DNA of 5,518 nt, from the NCBI GenBank assembly GCA_002413325.1, contig DHWT01000201.1, positions 1 through 5,518 on the forward strand. The letters are read 5' to 3'. Positions 5,377 through 5,518 of the stretch are shown here, piece by piece (position 1 is the stretch's first letter; each line of letters opens with the position of its first letter). The DNA comes from Chitinophagaceae bacterium UBA5175 (GTDB lineage Bacteria > Bacteroidota > Bacteroidia > Chitinophagales > Chitinophagaceae). The position numbers were made by a program, and so were the translations under genes. The notes beneath the pieces were generated by a model, which worked only from the letters and a program-made list of their open reading frames with translations, was not told where the DNA came from and made no database searches.

Positions 5377-5518
5377 ATGATCCGAAAAGCGGATAAATAT
5401 CTGTTGCTCTTTCTGCTGATGATCGGATTTCTCCAGGGAAATGCATCTGAAGGCATTACGGTTAACGGCCAACGGCTAACGGCCAACAGCCAACGACCAA
5501 CGACCAACGGCCAACGGC
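5377..5518 (+). CDS. Start of a putative secreted protein, running off the window through a heptamer repeat
   Basis: From ATG 5377 a frame stays open to the window end (47 codons). It begins with a convincing signal peptide: MIRKADK, then YLLLFLLMIGFLQ, with GNA-S (residues 21-24) as a plausible cleavage site. From about codon 29 the sequence is the 7-bp array at 5457-5518, translated as a 7-residue repeat of the form N-[GS]-Q-R-[LP]-T-[AT]. It starts 43 nt after the CBS stop in the same direction and may belong to that operon. No family is recognised. Because a 7-bp repeat without stops reads through in every frame, the open frame beyond codon 28 is weak evidence of coding. It may be a real gene carrying an array, a gene broken by the array, or a fortuitous signal-like ORF. 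Confidence 0.45.
   Translation, partial: MIRKADKYLLLFLLMIGFLQGNASEGITVNGQRLTANSQRPTTNGQR
5457..5518. repeat. Heptamer array 3: consensus AACRRCY, about eight to nine units, continuing past the window
   Basis: From 5464 the units are AACGGCC, AACGGCT, AACGGCC, AACAGCC, AACGACC, AACGACC, AACGGCC and the first six bases of another; TACGGTT at 5457-5463 is a degenerate leading unit in the same phase. AAC is invariant in all units from 5464. Two neighbouring identical AACGACC units point to recent local duplication. There are no spacers, so it is not a CRISPR. The array reaches the last base of the window and its full length is unknown. Confidence 0.85.

Noticed and set aside
5251..5472. Minus-strand 73-codon ORF across the end of the CBS gene.
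   Set aside because: It overlaps the conserved coding end of the CBS protein and the signal-peptide ORF; its composition (many His, Cys, Asn) looks like a shadow frame.

Overview
The window looks like chromosomal DNA of a Bacteroidetes bacterium, most likely from the Chitinophagales/Sphingobacteriales side. The evidence is a PorP/SprF C-terminus ending in the typical CPRF, followed by a PorE-like OmpA protein (TPR, PD40 propeller, carboxypeptidase-regulatory fold, OmpA), then a CvpA protein and an alpha/beta hydrolase-CBS pair of a type I recognise from this phylum. Shine-Dalgarno sites are weak or absent and there is one TAnnTTTG-type promoter core, which also fits. This assignment rests on reading the proteins, not on a database search.

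Layout. 3-173 (+) is the last 56 codons of a PorP/SprF-type outer-membrane protein. 199-2232 (+) is its partner, a 677-residue periplasmic PorE-like protein that probably ties the outer-membrane component to peptidoglycan. Two perfect hairpins (2277-2302 and 2306-2329) follow and probably end the operon. 2233-3155 is a 0.9-kb stretch without a conventional gene on the + strand; it holds a possible small two-helix membrane protein on the minus strand (2524-2724), two arrays of 7-bp repeats and an inverted repeat. 3156-3689 (+) is a CvpA-family membrane protein whose start codon lies 6 nt after the second repeat array. 3861-4637 and 4671-5333 (+) are an alpha/beta hydrolase and a CBS-domain protein with a probable ACT-like tail, apparently one operon. 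5377-5518 (+) is the start of a signal-peptide ORF that runs off the window through a third array of 7-bp repeats.

The most notable structure is not a gene. Three separate arrays, each with a strict 7-bp period but a different sequence (NNNGCNT, YNNAAYY, AACRRCY), lie at gene boundaries within about 3 kb. One supplies the last codons of the small minus-strand ORF. One fills the leader of cvpA and can pair with inverted copies about 100 bp upstream. One is translated as part of a putative secreted protein, where a change of one 7-bp unit would shift the frame. The shared period with different sequences suggests one generating process or one binding/structural constraint rather than descent from a single repeat.
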